Part shown: piece after piece, positions 1 through 7,455 of the stretch
Layout of the letters: every line of letters starts with the position of its first letter
Position numbering within the stretch: the first letter of the stretch is position 1
NCBI GenBank assembly: GCA_023512255.1
Contig: JAILZY010000014.1
Coordinates: 1-58,779 of the forward strand
Origin: a bacterium
Lineage (GTDB): Bacteria > SZUA-182 > DTGQ01
Length of the DNA stretch: 58,779 bases
Direction of reading: 5' to 3'
The notes under the pieces: generated by a model
Databases searched by the model: none
What the model was told of the DNA's origin: nothing
What the model saw: only the letters and a program-made list of their open reading frames with translations
Made by a program: the position numbers and the translations under genes

Positions 1-138
1 ATCGCTGGAAAGAAAAACAGTAGAAACTGCTTAAAGTAAATCTCTATGGCCTCTTTCCAGCCGCTGTCTGCCTCACTGCAGGCAGTCTCGTCGCTGGTCG
101 TAAGATCGCTGGTCGTAAGGTCGGTCTCCTCCATTAAG
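1..138. other. Left-edge non-coding sequence, possible eroded CRISPR unit
   Basis: No convincing gene is present. Positions 91-105 and 106-120 are a tandem 15-bp duplication (tcgctggtcgtaag core). At about 81-104, one period (60 bp) before the first recognisable CRISPR repeat, a weak partial match to the repeat (cgctg core) may be a further decayed copy. The window cuts the locus here, so an array or cas genes could continue to the left. Confidence 0.3.
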
Positions 139-334
139 CCTGCTCTCCATGCGCTGTAGGGTTAAGCCTCGGATGTGGCCAAAGCTGAGCGGCGGCGAAC
201 TGCTCTCCACGCGCTGTAGGGTTAACCGGGCAGGTGAGTTGCAGGACACTCAAGCCTCCCCTGCTCTCAATGTGTGCTGTAGGGTTAAGCTACACTGCCG
301 ACTGCCTCCCTGCTCTCCATGCGCTATAGGGTTA
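139..334 (+). CRISPR. Short degenerate CRISPR array (4 recognisable repeats)
   Basis: Four related copies of about 26-28 bp with core ctgctctccatgcgctgtag followed by ggttaa start near 139, 200, 261 and 310. The spacing is 60, 61 and 49 bp; 60-61 is the normal repeat+spacer period of type I-E (about 29+32). Copies 1 and 2 differ by one base, copy 3 carries a 2-bp insertion (tgtgtgctg), and copy 4 has gcgctatag and a changed 3' end. Read on the + strand the repeat resembles I-E repeats: a short C-rich arm, GCGC-like loop, G-rich arm (GTAGGG) and a TTAA tail where the 5' handle would be. The + strand hairpin, allowing G-U pairs, is better than the minus-strand one, so + transcription is favoured. 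The drift between copies suggests an old, inactive or end-of-array segment. It could instead be an unrelated degenerate tandem repeat. Confidence 0.6.
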
Positions 335-763
335 CCAAAACACCTATAAAAACACCCGCTAAAATTCCCTCACTCCCGTCGAGAAGAACTTTTAACTGTC
401 GAGTTAAATATTACTCAGGTTGAATTAAATATTACTCAACTGGTTTACTTAAGCGCTTATATTTATTATTTTACCATTCATGAACATCGGAATTCTAGTA
501 ACTTTTACCCCTGTATTCTCGCTTTTGTGGGAGTGAGGGAATTGTAAAGTGCGCAAGCTTGGGGCGGACCACAAGGTCTGCCCCTACAATTAGCTTATCC
601 GCACCTACAATTGATAGCGTAATTGATCCGCTGCGCGCTTTGTGTTACGCACTTAGCGAAAGAACCATCTGCTGATCCCTACACAATTGTGTAATTTGAT
701 CTGCTCTTGCGCCTAGAGCTTTTGCGCTTAGCAATAACCAATTAGTATTTATGAGCATCATCA
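335..763. other. Intergenic region between CRISPR repeats and cas1; no cas2
   Basis: AT-rich sequence (about 335-530) followed by a dispersed repeat (546-654). This is where cas2 normally sits, after cas1, but no reading frame resembling Cas2 (about 95 aa) is visible on the minus strand. The AT-rich part could be a leader if the array were transcribed leftward, although repeat orientation argues against that. Confidence 0.5.
545..655 (+). repeat. Dispersed repeat family B, copy 1 (MITE-like)
   Basis: Begins aaagtgcgcaa and ends ttgtgttacgcactt, which form imperfect terminal inverted repeats (AAGTGCGYAA). The internal segment (ggggcggacc, acaaggtctgcccctacaatt, aattgatccgctgcgc split over the element) recurs at 51081-51165 in inverted orientation and partly at 18666-18740. 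This copy contains an extra internal duplication of the cctacaatt segment. It has no coding capacity. Confidence 0.65.
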
Positions 764-1735
764 TTAGCCTCCGGGAAGGTTAAGTTTAGGTTTATCTGGA
801 TCAAGCGGCTGGATGCGGCCAGCTTCGACTTCTCCCACCTCAGGATCCCATAATGAGCCTGGGGAGGTAGGGTCCTGATCTAATAGTTCGGCCTCTTTTA
901 CCTGGTTTGGTGACAGCATCAGGGCTGATTGAATATCGGGAATAATCCTTTTGAGAAGACGCTTTTGCAGGAATTGGTCGCGGCAGGCGATTCGCACCTT
1001 TCGCTCCAGACTTTCAGTTTCTGTCGCGGCTGTTCTAAAGGCAACAGGGATGGTAATTTCTGCTTTGTAGATATCAGCGACATCGTAGACAAAGGAGAGC
1101 ATTCTGCCGGTGTGGATAAATCCAAGGGTAGGGGAGAAGCCAGCAGAGATAATGGCGGCATGACAGATTCCATAGAGGCAGGCATTAGCGGCTGAGAGGG
1201 CTCTGTTTACAGGGTCGGTTTTAGTCCAGTTATTTCGCTGATAATTTCGGCCTGACCAGGGGACGCCAGTTTCCTTGGCAGCCTTGGCGTATGCTTCTCG
1301 AACGCGGATTCCTTCCAGGCCACGGATTTGCCTAAGGGTTAAATCAGGGGCGAATTTTTCGGAAAATCGAAGCTGATAGAGACGGCGCACTACCTGCATC
1401 CGGGATTGATCATCTGCCCACATTCTGGCCTGGTGTAGAAAATTGGCAGCAGTTCTGGTTTCACCCATACCCGAGGCATAGAACCTAACTCCTTCTTCTC
1501 CGCACCAGGCGATAAGACAGCCGTGGTCTGACAAGACAAGAACGGCGGCGTGGGTGATGGAGACGCCAGGGCCTAGCATCAGAAGGGAGAGATTAGCACA
1601 GGGGACAGCTACCTTGCCTGTTTCTCTGTGGATAGCAATAGCCTGCTCCTCCTGGTCTATTCGGCAGTGCTCCAGATAGAGGTAGGACCAGCCGTCATTG
1701 AATTTAGGAAGGATATGTAGGTCTTGAATTCTCAT
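764..1735 (-). CDS. cas1: CRISPR-associated endonuclease Cas1, type I-E
   Basis: Spacer-integration nuclease/integrase of the CRISPR adaptation complex. The 323-residue protein aligns well by eye with E. coli Cas1. The four metal-binding residues fall at the same numbers as in E. coli: E141 (GLEGIR), H208 (FIHTG), D218 and D221 (VYDVADIYK). An SD-like AAAGGTGA precedes the ATG. The start overlaps the end of cas6e by 32 bp, implying translational coupling as the last gene of the operon. The partner gene cas2 is missing downstream, which is unusual because Cas1-Cas2 forms the integration complex. Cas1 therefore looks intact, but its adaptation function is uncertain unless Cas2 is encoded elsewhere. 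Confidence 0.95.
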   Translation of the reverse strand: MRIQDLHILPKFNDGWSYLYLEHCRIDQEEQAIAIHRETGKVAVPCANLSLLMLGPGVSITHAAVLVLSDHGCLIAWCGEEGVRFYASGMGETRTAANFLHQARMWADDQSRMQVVRRLYQLRFSEKFAPDLTLRQIRGLEGIRVREAYAKAAKETGVPWSGRNYQRNNWTKTDPVNRALSAANACLYGICHAAIISAGFSPTLGFIHTGRMLSFVYDVADIYKAEITIPVAFRTAATETESLERKVRIACRDQFLQKRLLKRIIPDIQSALMLSPNQVKEAELLDQDPTSPGSLWDPEVGEVEAGRIQPLDPDKPKLNLPGG

Positions 1736-2591
1736 ATTTCACCTTTAAGCAGATTTCACCTTCAGCGGAGCAATCAACCTCCAGCAGACCAAAGCCAAAG
1801 GCTTTGCCAGGGCCAAGGCCGCTGATAAGAGCTTGCCGCAGGCGGTCAGCATCGGTAACCTTGAGGATGCCTATATAGCGGGCAGAGCGAAGCCGGGCTT
1901 TGTGCTCCTTATGTTCCTCCTTATCGTTCTTAGATTCATAATATATTTTGCTGAAATAGACATAGCCAGTTTGAACGATGAGTCCCTGTGTTTCCACAGA
2001 GAAGCCATTTTCTTCGGCTCGCTTGATGAGCCACTCGTTGAGGTTATCGTCGCGGACAGGGACTCGCCTGCCTTGCTTAGCTTTTTGGCCGTCGGGGCCG
2101 ACTTTGGCGATCTTGCGGGTTGGATTGGCCAAGAGATGGAATCTGAGGCGTTGGCCATTTTCAAATTGCGGATTGAAGGGCTTTATTTCTGGCGGTGCAG
2201 CTAAGAGATATTCGGCATTATGGAAGGCATAGTCCCAGTCAGGTTCTAGCGCGGATTGAACGATGATTACCGGGTTTCTGGGAGGATATCTGTGAGGATA
2301 AATGCCAATCTCTCTGGGTGGATGAATGTCAATCCGAAAGAGGAAGCCGTGGTCAGGACCTCGGCGGACATGAACTTGATTAGGGTCGATGCTTTCTGGC
2401 TTATTTGGGCTAAAGTCTTCCGGTCTAAAGGGTTTTAGAAAGTGAGGATCATTACGCTTTTTAAAAGGGGCTGGGAAAGCCATAGACAGACGCTGGTGGA
2501 CGTGGTAGATGTTTCGCAGCCACAGCCGACCGGGTCTTGGGCGATCTGGATTATCGCCAACATCAATCAAGAGGATAGATCTATACAACAT
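1704..2591 (-). CDS. cas6e: CRISPR RNA-processing endoribonuclease Cas6e (Cse3)
   Basis: Cuts the CRISPR precursor transcript at the repeat hairpin and remains bound to the crRNA 3' end in Cascade. The 295-residue protein has the N-terminal YHVHQ motif (residues 29-33), whose His corresponds to the catalytic His of the Cse3 family (Y-x-x-HQ). It also has the C-terminal glycine-rich loop GLGPGKAFGFGLL (about 258-270) typical of Cas6e. It is somewhat longer than E. coli Cas6e (about 199 aa), with extra charged segments in the middle (about 65-85 and 165-220). The SD GAGGAGGTG lies inside the final codons of cas5, two bases after whose stop codon this ATG follows. Part of the minus-strand cas operon. 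Confidence 0.93.
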   Translation of the reverse strand: MLYRSILLIDVGDNPDRPRPGRLWLRNIYHVHQRLSMAFPAPFKKRNDPHFLKPFRPEDFSPNKPESIDPNQVHVRRGPDHGFLFRIDIHPPREIGIYPHRYPPRNPVIIVQSALEPDWDYAFHNAEYLLAAPPEIKPFNPQFENGQRLRFHLLANPTRKIAKVGPDGQKAKQGRRVPVRDDNLNEWLIKRAEENGFSVETQGLIVQTGYVYFSKIYYESKNDKEEHKEHKARLRSARYIGILKVTDADRLRQALISGLGPGKAFGFGLLEVDCSAEGEICLKVKYENSRPTYPS

Positions 2592-2593
2592 TA

Positions 2594-3961
2594 TTACACC
2601 TCCTCGGGAGCAAGACGGCGGCGGCGGGTACTTAAGGAGCGAAATTTGATAATCTCCGCTCTTTTTTTGATGATTTCCTGACGCCAGCGTTCCTCTTCGG
2701 GGTTTATCCTATCTAGGCCCATCCCTAAGCCGTATTCAATCATGGTTACGGCATCGTGGCAGAGGCGGCAGAGGGAGCGAAGGTCGTCTATGGCCTCATG
2801 GCCGCCAGCTCGGCTATAGGTGATATGCTGGACAGTGGTGGCCGGAGCTTTACAGAAGACACAGAGGTTATAGTCATATTTGAGGCGCTCCTTCCGACGC
2901 TTTTTGTATTCGCTGTTGGTGTAGTTAGCTCGAGGGCGAGGCGGCGGTTGGGGGAGGCTCTGGCTAGGCTTTTTGTCGATTTTGATCTGGCCGTTATCTC
3001 CTACAGTCAATATCTTGCGGATGACAATGCGGGGGAGATGAGCAGGGGGATCAAAGGTTATGGGCACATCATACCATATTTCTTCGGTTTCTTCGGGCCA
3101 GTTTTGTTCGGCTGAGGGCTCGGCGGCTGAGGCTGAGGGCTCGGTCTGCGGCAGCACCAGCTCAGGCGGTGGGGACTCATGCAGTGTGGATTCCTGAGCG
3201 AGCGGCTGAGATTCCTGATCACGGTCGAGGAGGCAGGTTATGGTTTTGGGCGGGGGATCTTTCTCAAGCCGCGGGCGCCAGGGGATGGCAGTAATGGCCG
3301 AAAGAAGATCAGGATAGTAGGCTGGATTGGAGTAAGAACAATTGGAGTAAGAATAAGAGGATGATTGAGGATATTCTAAGGGTTTTGAAGATTCTAAGGG
3401 TTTTGAAGGAGGGGATTCTGAGTACTCTGAGGGAGAAGAAGAAGATTCTGATGTTTTTGAGGGATAAGATTCAAAGATTGGCCGACTGGGCGGACAAGAC
3501 TTTCTGCCGAGGTAAAGCGTCCATTTAGGTTTTTGAACTGCTTCGGCCAGCTCAGCGATCAGAGCAGGATCCCCTTGGAGGGCGACTAGAAAAGAGGCAT
3601 CACAGAGATACTCACGATAGGTAAGCATTGTCTTTCCCTTTGGTTTGCCTTCAGCAGTAGGCATTGCCCTTTTGGCGCCGACAGTGTTATAGTCAGACCA
3701 AAGGAAGCCGGGGGCATCGAGGCGAGCGGCCATGCGAAGGCTTGCTAACTGTGCAATTTTAGCCACTTCGGAGCGAGGGACACCCAAGGCGGCACAGAGT
3801 ATGCCGATCACGCCAGATTTAGTAGGGGCCTTGGCTGTTCGTCGGACAATGAACTTTGAGCGATGATCACCCCAGGCTTGCAGTGGGCCTTCAAGCCGAA
3901 GAAAAAGAGTGTTTGGGGCATGGGAGGTTGATGCAGTAGAAAGATCGTAAGCAGCCATCAT
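2594..3961 (-). CDS. cas5: Cas5e fused to C-terminal HNH nuclease domain
   Basis: Cascade backbone subunit that caps the crRNA 5' handle, here carrying an added nuclease. Residues about 17-165 are a clear Cas5e core (LRLEGPLQAWG; YREYLCDASF; YLGRKSCP, all matching E. coli CasD positions). Residues about 165-290 are a Ser/Pro/Glu/Tyr-rich low-complexity insertion with in-frame micro-duplications (SKPLES-SKPLE; SYSNCSYSN). Residues about 290-320 (EIWYDVPITFD, PRIVIRKI) look like the displaced last Cas5 strands. After a Pro-rich linker an HNH fold follows (about 347-412): C367-x2-C370, Q378-H379 (general-base position), D392/D393, then C398-x2-C401-H402. The frame is continuous over 455 codons, against about 225-245 aa for usual Cas5e. 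The ATG at 3961 overlaps the cas7e stop; the next codon (3958) is better spaced from AGGAGGGG. No Cas3 is present, so the HNH is the only recognisable target-DNA nuclease encoded at the locus. Confidence 0.93.
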   Translation of the reverse strand: MMAAYDLSTASTSHAPNTLFLRLEGPLQAWGDHRSKFIVRRTAKAPTKSGVIGILCAALGVPRSEVAKIAQLASLRMAARLDAPGFLWSDYNTVGAKRAMPTAEGKPKGKTMLTYREYLCDASFLVALQGDPALIAELAEAVQKPKWTLYLGRKSCPPSRPIFESYPSKTSESSSSPSEYSESPPSKPLESSKPLEYPQSSSYSYSNCSYSNPAYYPDLLSAITAIPWRPRLEKDPPPKTITCLLDRDQESQPLAQESTLHESPPPELVLPQTEPSASAAEPSAEQNWPEETEEIWYDVPITFDPPAHLPRIVIRKILTVGDNGQIKIDKKPSQSLPQPPPRPRANYTNSEYKKRRKERLKYDYNLCVFCKAPATTVQHITYSRAGGHEAIDDLRSLCRLCHDAVTMIEYGLGMGLDRINPEEERWRQEIIKKRAEIIKFRSLSTRRRRLAPEEV

Positions 3962-5379
3962 CCCCTCCTATTCCTAATGGTTACTATACTCCCTATGTTT
4001 AGCACTTCTTTTTGGACCTCTTCCCAGGTCAGGTCAGGGTGGTTGATCTCCTGGCCGAGTTTTTTGATTAGGCTAGAGAGGGTTTCATCGAGCGAGGTAA
4101 CATCTGAATCTACAGCGACATTAACGGCGACATTAGCGGCGACATTAGCGGCGGCTGAATCTACAGCGACGTTAGCGGTGGCTGAATCTATAGCGACGTT
4201 AGCGGTGGCTGAATCTACAGCGACATTAGCGGCGGCGGTGGCCTTTAGGCCATTATCAATATTTTTTGGAGAATAGCGGCCGTTAGGTGAAAACCAGAGG
4301 CGCCAGTCGGGCCGGCCATACCCTTGGTCTATGTCGTTGATATAGGTAATCAATTGAGCGATGCTCTGCCAGATGAGATCACGATCGTCGTCTTGATTAA
4401 CCGGCTTAGCGAAGGCATTGGCGTAGTTAACAGGTGTATTTTTCTTTTTGAGCTCGATCACTAGACAAGAGGGTGGGTTATGAGCGGCGAAGCTGTTTTG
4501 CTTGCCGGTTGGGTTAACCAGAGCTGCGGCCTTGATAAATGCTCCGACTGTGTGGGCAGCGAGTTTTTTGTTGCCCTTGAGATTGGCGAGCAGTGTTTCC
4601 CAATTGATGGAAAAGTATTTGTAAAAGCAGGCTGAAGTAAACATAGCTTCATCAAGATAGCCTGCTCCTGCATCTTCACCTGGGATATCGTCAGCAGCTA
4701 CATAATAATCAATTTCAAGACGGGCCTCATGGGTACTTATGGCATGGGCAACCTGAAGAGCGGCTTCAACCTGAGTATTGAGGTTTTCCCTATCGAGCTT
4801 TTCCCAGATTTTAGCATTTTTACTAGGCTCCAACATCCGACCATAGAGGGCCATGTCTGGCGCTACTGTTAGCTCGGCGATCAGGCGGGCGAATTCTTCA
4901 GCTAAGGTTTTATTATCTTTCTTTTCATTCTTCAGGAGAAGCTCGGCCATCTTATCAATAGCCTCTTGGGTTGTGTAGACAAGCATTTTCGAGGACTTGG
5001 CCGGATCACTATCAGTACCGCTATCATCATCATTATCATCATTTACCTCACCATCCACATTTTTTTTGGCTTTCTTAGAGCTGGAGGTCTTAGGTTTAAT
5101 CCCACACTTATCCAGAATGTTCTCGATGCGGTCTTTCATCTTTTTGTTAGGATTAGCGGCGGTTATTCTTTTGTCGATCTCTTCAGCCAAACGTCGGGTG
5201 CGGACGCCGCCGAGCAGGTTTTCGAATTCTTTGCTTAGGCGAATACTGCGCTTTAGGCATTGGCTTGAGATGCGCGAGCGCAATACCCCTCCAAAATAGC
5301 ATGTTTTAGGTGCTCCGAGGTCATCCCGATTTAAATTGGCTGGACTGTGATTTTGAATAGCATGGATTTCGATCAGCAT
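3958..5379 (-). CDS. cas7e: Cascade backbone subunit Cas7e (Cse4/CasC) with internal repeats
   Basis: Forms the crRNA-binding filament of Cascade. The 473-residue protein matches CasC at its N-terminus (HSPANLNRDD; GGVLRSRISSQCLKRS) and in the middle (DMALYGRM; ALQVAHAISTHE; DYYVAADD; YANAFAKPV). It is about 100 residues longer than typical for two reasons. One is an acidic/Lys low-complexity insertion at about 97-132. The other is a run of 9-residue repeats (TANVAVDSA type, residues about 382-425) encoded by 27-bp tandem repeats around 4105-4235. The C-terminal strands (LTWEEVQKEVLN, GSIVTIRNR) follow the repeats. Its stop overlaps the cas5 start (TGATG). The ribosome-binding region is tandemly duplicated just upstream. 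Confidence 0.92.
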   Translation of the reverse strand: MLIEIHAIQNHSPANLNRDDLGAPKTCYFGGVLRSRISSQCLKRSIRLSKEFENLLGGVRTRRLAEEIDKRITAANPNKKMKDRIENILDKCGIKPKTSSSKKAKKNVDGEVNDDNDDDSGTDSDPAKSSKMLVYTTQEAIDKMAELLLKNEKKDNKTLAEEFARLIAELTVAPDMALYGRMLEPSKNAKIWEKLDRENLNTQVEAALQVAHAISTHEARLEIDYYVAADDIPGEDAGAGYLDEAMFTSACFYKYFSINWETLLANLKGNKKLAAHTVGAFIKAAALVNPTGKQNSFAAHNPPSCLVIELKKKNTPVNYANAFAKPVNQDDDRDLIWQSIAQLITYINDIDQGYGRPDWRLWFSPNGRYSPKNIDNGLKATAAANVAVDSATANVAIDSATANVAVDSAAANVAANVAVNVAVDSDVTSLDETLSSLIKKLGQEINHPDLTWEEVQKEVLNIGSIVTIRNRRG

Positions 5380-5411
5380 ATTAATTTTCCTCCTATATTA
5401 ATTTTCCTCCT
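5378..5411 (-). promoter_or_regulatory. Tandemly duplicated ribosome-binding site before cas7e
   Basis: On the minus strand the unit taggaggaaaattaata occurs twice in tandem (17-bp period). The copy next to the gene is followed by ATG (the cas7e start) and the upstream copy by ATA, so only one start is usable. Two consecutive AGGAGG sites could increase ribosome loading on the multi-copy Cas7 subunit. Confidence 0.7.
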
Positions 5412-5470
5412 ATTAGAGGTTTTTCATTGGTGTTCACTAGTATTCAGTAGTGTCCCTTTTTAACTATTTT

Positions 5471-5995
5471 TCAATGGTGTCTCAAGTTGTTCAAAAACTC
5501 CTCTGCCCACCTGAGGCGAACGGATTCACGTTCCCAGATGGAGAGATCATCTGTCAGCTTGACCCAATTTAGGCTCATATGGTTTGAATAGAGCAGAGCA
5601 AGAGCCCACCTGAGAGCAGGCTCTATATTGTGGAGCGGTAATATAAGGAGAGTGTCAAAGCGGTAGCGAAATTTTTCATCTTTTGGTGGGCATAATAGAG
5701 CCAGTTGCCGGGCCAGGGTTTTGGTTTCGTCTTCTGAGGAGTGAGCAATGGGATAGCAGGCGTAGAGTTTGGCTATCATCCAGGCCACCTGACGCCGCGG
5801 GGCTCTCTGGCTTTTCTGGCGCAATGGCCACCAGAGGCCGGTAAACAGGTCAAAGCCAGTGAGCGTGTGGTCTAGCCCTTGGTCAGCAGAAGAGCGTAGG
5901 AGACTGAGTTCCCCCTTTTTGACTGTGTTCTCCAAAATATGGATATATTGTTCAGTTGGGGTCATTTTATTTGACTTTTTTTCAGTTAGGGTCAT
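5471..5995 (-). CDS. cas11e: Cascade small subunit Cas11e (Cse2/CasB)
   Basis: Small helical subunit that bridges the inner face of type I-E Cascade. The 174-residue length is typical. Recognisable family features are the helical, basic-rich sequence, LWWPLRQ, the RQVAWMIAKLYACYP helix, and the terminal segment WAEEFLNNL. The ATG overlaps the cas8e stop by 4 bp (ATGA), with AGGAGG about 12 bp upstream. The start region contains a short duplication, encoding MTLTEK and then MTPTEQ; a second ATG at 5965 is possible but has no good SD. Identity rests on position between cas8e and cas7e together with these weak motifs. Confidence 0.85.
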   Translation of the reverse strand: MTLTEKKSNKMTPTEQYIHILENTVKKGELSLLRSSADQGLDHTLTGFDLFTGLWWPLRQKSQRAPRRQVAWMIAKLYACYPIAHSSEDETKTLARQLALLCPPKDEKFRYRFDTLLILPLHNIEPALRWALALLYSNHMSLNWVKLTDDLSIWERESVRLRWAEEFLNNLRHH

Positions 5996-7455
5996 TGGGT
6001 AATCGCCTCCTTTCCCCGGCGTGCTTGTGATTTACGCTTGCTGGACTTGGATTTACTCAGGTTAAGGCTAAGCTTATGCTGAGTTTTTTGGAAAAGGCTA
6101 TCTTGCTCCTCAAGGTATGAGAGATATGAGGGCTTAGGAGCCAGCTTAGGGGCCAGATTAGGAGCCAGAAATGATTTGACAATAGCTTTCACAACTGGGG
6201 CTACGGCTTCCATAACCTGAGGAGGCAGATCGACTTTTTTTCCCCCTCCTTTTCGGCCTTTGTCATCTTTGGGGGTAAATTTGTCTGCGGCGCTGCCTTC
6301 AGCGGTTAATTTATCCGCTGCTGCGGTGGCGTCGGCAGCGACATCTCTGATCATAGCACCCTCTTCGATCAGGGAATGAACAGGATGATGGATATATTTA
6401 AGGGAGCGATTAATAAGTTTTTCTTCTTTGGACTTATTTTTATTTTGGTAAAGGCTATCCACGTTTGAGAAGTTCTCGATCAGCCTCTTTTGCTGGTCGA
6501 TGCAATTTTGATGATGATCTGAGGGGATGGATGGAGGAATTCTATATTTATATTCCGAGGCCTCGAAATATTTAGCTTGATTTGTTGAGAAGTTGACCAG
6601 CCACCAGGTGGATGAATTTGCCTGGGGCATGGGGCTGATATGGGGATCGGTCCAGTTGGGCTTTTGAATTTTAGGTGCAGGTTCAAATATACAGTAGCGG
6701 ATCAGGGGCGCTTTTTGCCCACATGAGATGCAATTGGCAGGATGGTCATCAGGATCATCCAGCCACACCAGACGAGGCAGCCAGGTCAAGCCGAAGAGCA
6801 GAGGCAAAGGATCCTTAGAAGAGTCAGGAGACGGCAGCTCTTTTTCCCATTGTGGATAGCCTATATTTGCCGCCCGCTGCCATAAGAGGAGCAGAGTATC
6901 GGCAAGTGATGAGCCTGTAGGGAAAATGTAAATCGGCGGTGCCCCATTGATGCCACGAATATTTCCTGGTCCTCTAACAGTACTAAATGGAGGCAGTCTC
7001 AATAAGCCTATAGCACAGCAGGGTAGACATAAACCGTTTTGGCCATCGATTGAATGCCGAAAGTGCCACCAATTGCTACCAGTAGGTACTTCATGTATAA
7101 GATAGTTGGCACTTTTTTTCTCATTACTTTTTTTCTTCTTATAGCTAATTTCACGATGCTGATAGAATCTTTTGCTATCGCCCAGAAGATTAAAGCAGTC
7201 TTTGTTTTCTTTGAGTTTTGACCAGTCTGTAGGAAAGGAATTAGGGGATGAATGGCGGTCTGGCGGATTGCCGTGGCACCAATAGAGGAGGGCGAGCAAA
7301 AAGCGCAAGATAGCGGCGCGATCCATAGGGTTAGAGCTGGCTATTTGGCGAATGGCATGGGCTTCAGCTAGGGTCTGGGAAATGCCAAGACGATCAAATG
7401 CTCCATTTTTGAATAAAACTGGAATCCATTTTTCATCCAAAAGGTTATAGTTCAT
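5992..7455 (-). CDS. cas8e: Cascade large subunit Cas8e (Cse1/CasA)
   Basis: Large subunit of type I-E Cascade that reads the PAM and, in canonical systems, recruits Cas3. The N-terminus (YNLLDEKWIPVLFKNG; a leucine-rich helix with ISQTLAEAHAIRQIA) and the middle (FSTVRGPG; LLLLWQRAANIGYP; LTWLPRLVWLD; CISCGQ) are characteristic of Cse1. Length from this start is 487 aa, near the family norm. The start at 7455 is chosen because AAGGAG lies 8 bp upstream; a GTG 24 bp earlier is less likely. The C-terminal four-helix region is interrupted by low complexity (Ala/Asp/Lys-rich, about 365-410, and a repeated LAPK/LAPN segment near 435). First gene of the operon. No cas3 lies upstream; the next gene is rtcB. 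Confidence 0.9.
   Translation of the reverse strand: MNYNLLDEKWIPVLFKNGAFDRLGISQTLAEAHAIRQIASSNPMDRAAILRFLLALLYWCHGNPPDRHSSPNSFPTDWSKLKENKDCFNLLGDSKRFYQHREISYKKKKSNEKKSANYLIHEVPTGSNWWHFRHSIDGQNGLCLPCCAIGLLRLPPFSTVRGPGNIRGINGAPPIYIFPTGSSLADTLLLLWQRAANIGYPQWEKELPSPDSSKDPLPLLFGLTWLPRLVWLDDPDDHPANCISCGQKAPLIRYCIFEPAPKIQKPNWTDPHISPMPQANSSTWWLVNFSTNQAKYFEASEYKYRIPPSIPSDHHQNCIDQQKRLIENFSNVDSLYQNKNKSKEEKLINRSLKYIHHPVHSLIEEGAMIRDVAADATAAADKLTAEGSAADKFTPKDDKGRKGGGKKVDLPPQVMEAVAPVVKAIVKSFLAPNLAPKLAPKPSYLSYLEEQDSLFQKTQHKLSLNLSKSKSSKRKSQARRGKEAITQ

Noticed and set aside
149-349. 66-codon plus-strand frame over the left edge
   Set aside because: It covers the CRISPR-like repeats, and its sequence repeats CRVK/RCRVNR because the repeats are translated; not a gene.
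335-763. Possible decayed cas2
   Set aside because: No frame or motif resembling Cas2 could be read on either strand.
1833-2681. Plus-strand frames over cas6e
   Set aside because: Shadows of the minus-strand cas genes; no coding features.
2700-2935. HNH as an inserted homing endonuclease or intein in cas5
   Set aside because: It is C-terminal, in frame, has no intein splice motifs, and the Cas5 core is complete before it; a domain fusion explains it better.
2756-3364. Plus-strand frames over the cas5-HNH gene
   Set aside because: Antisense shadows; the minus-strand frame contains the Cas5 core and the HNH motifs.
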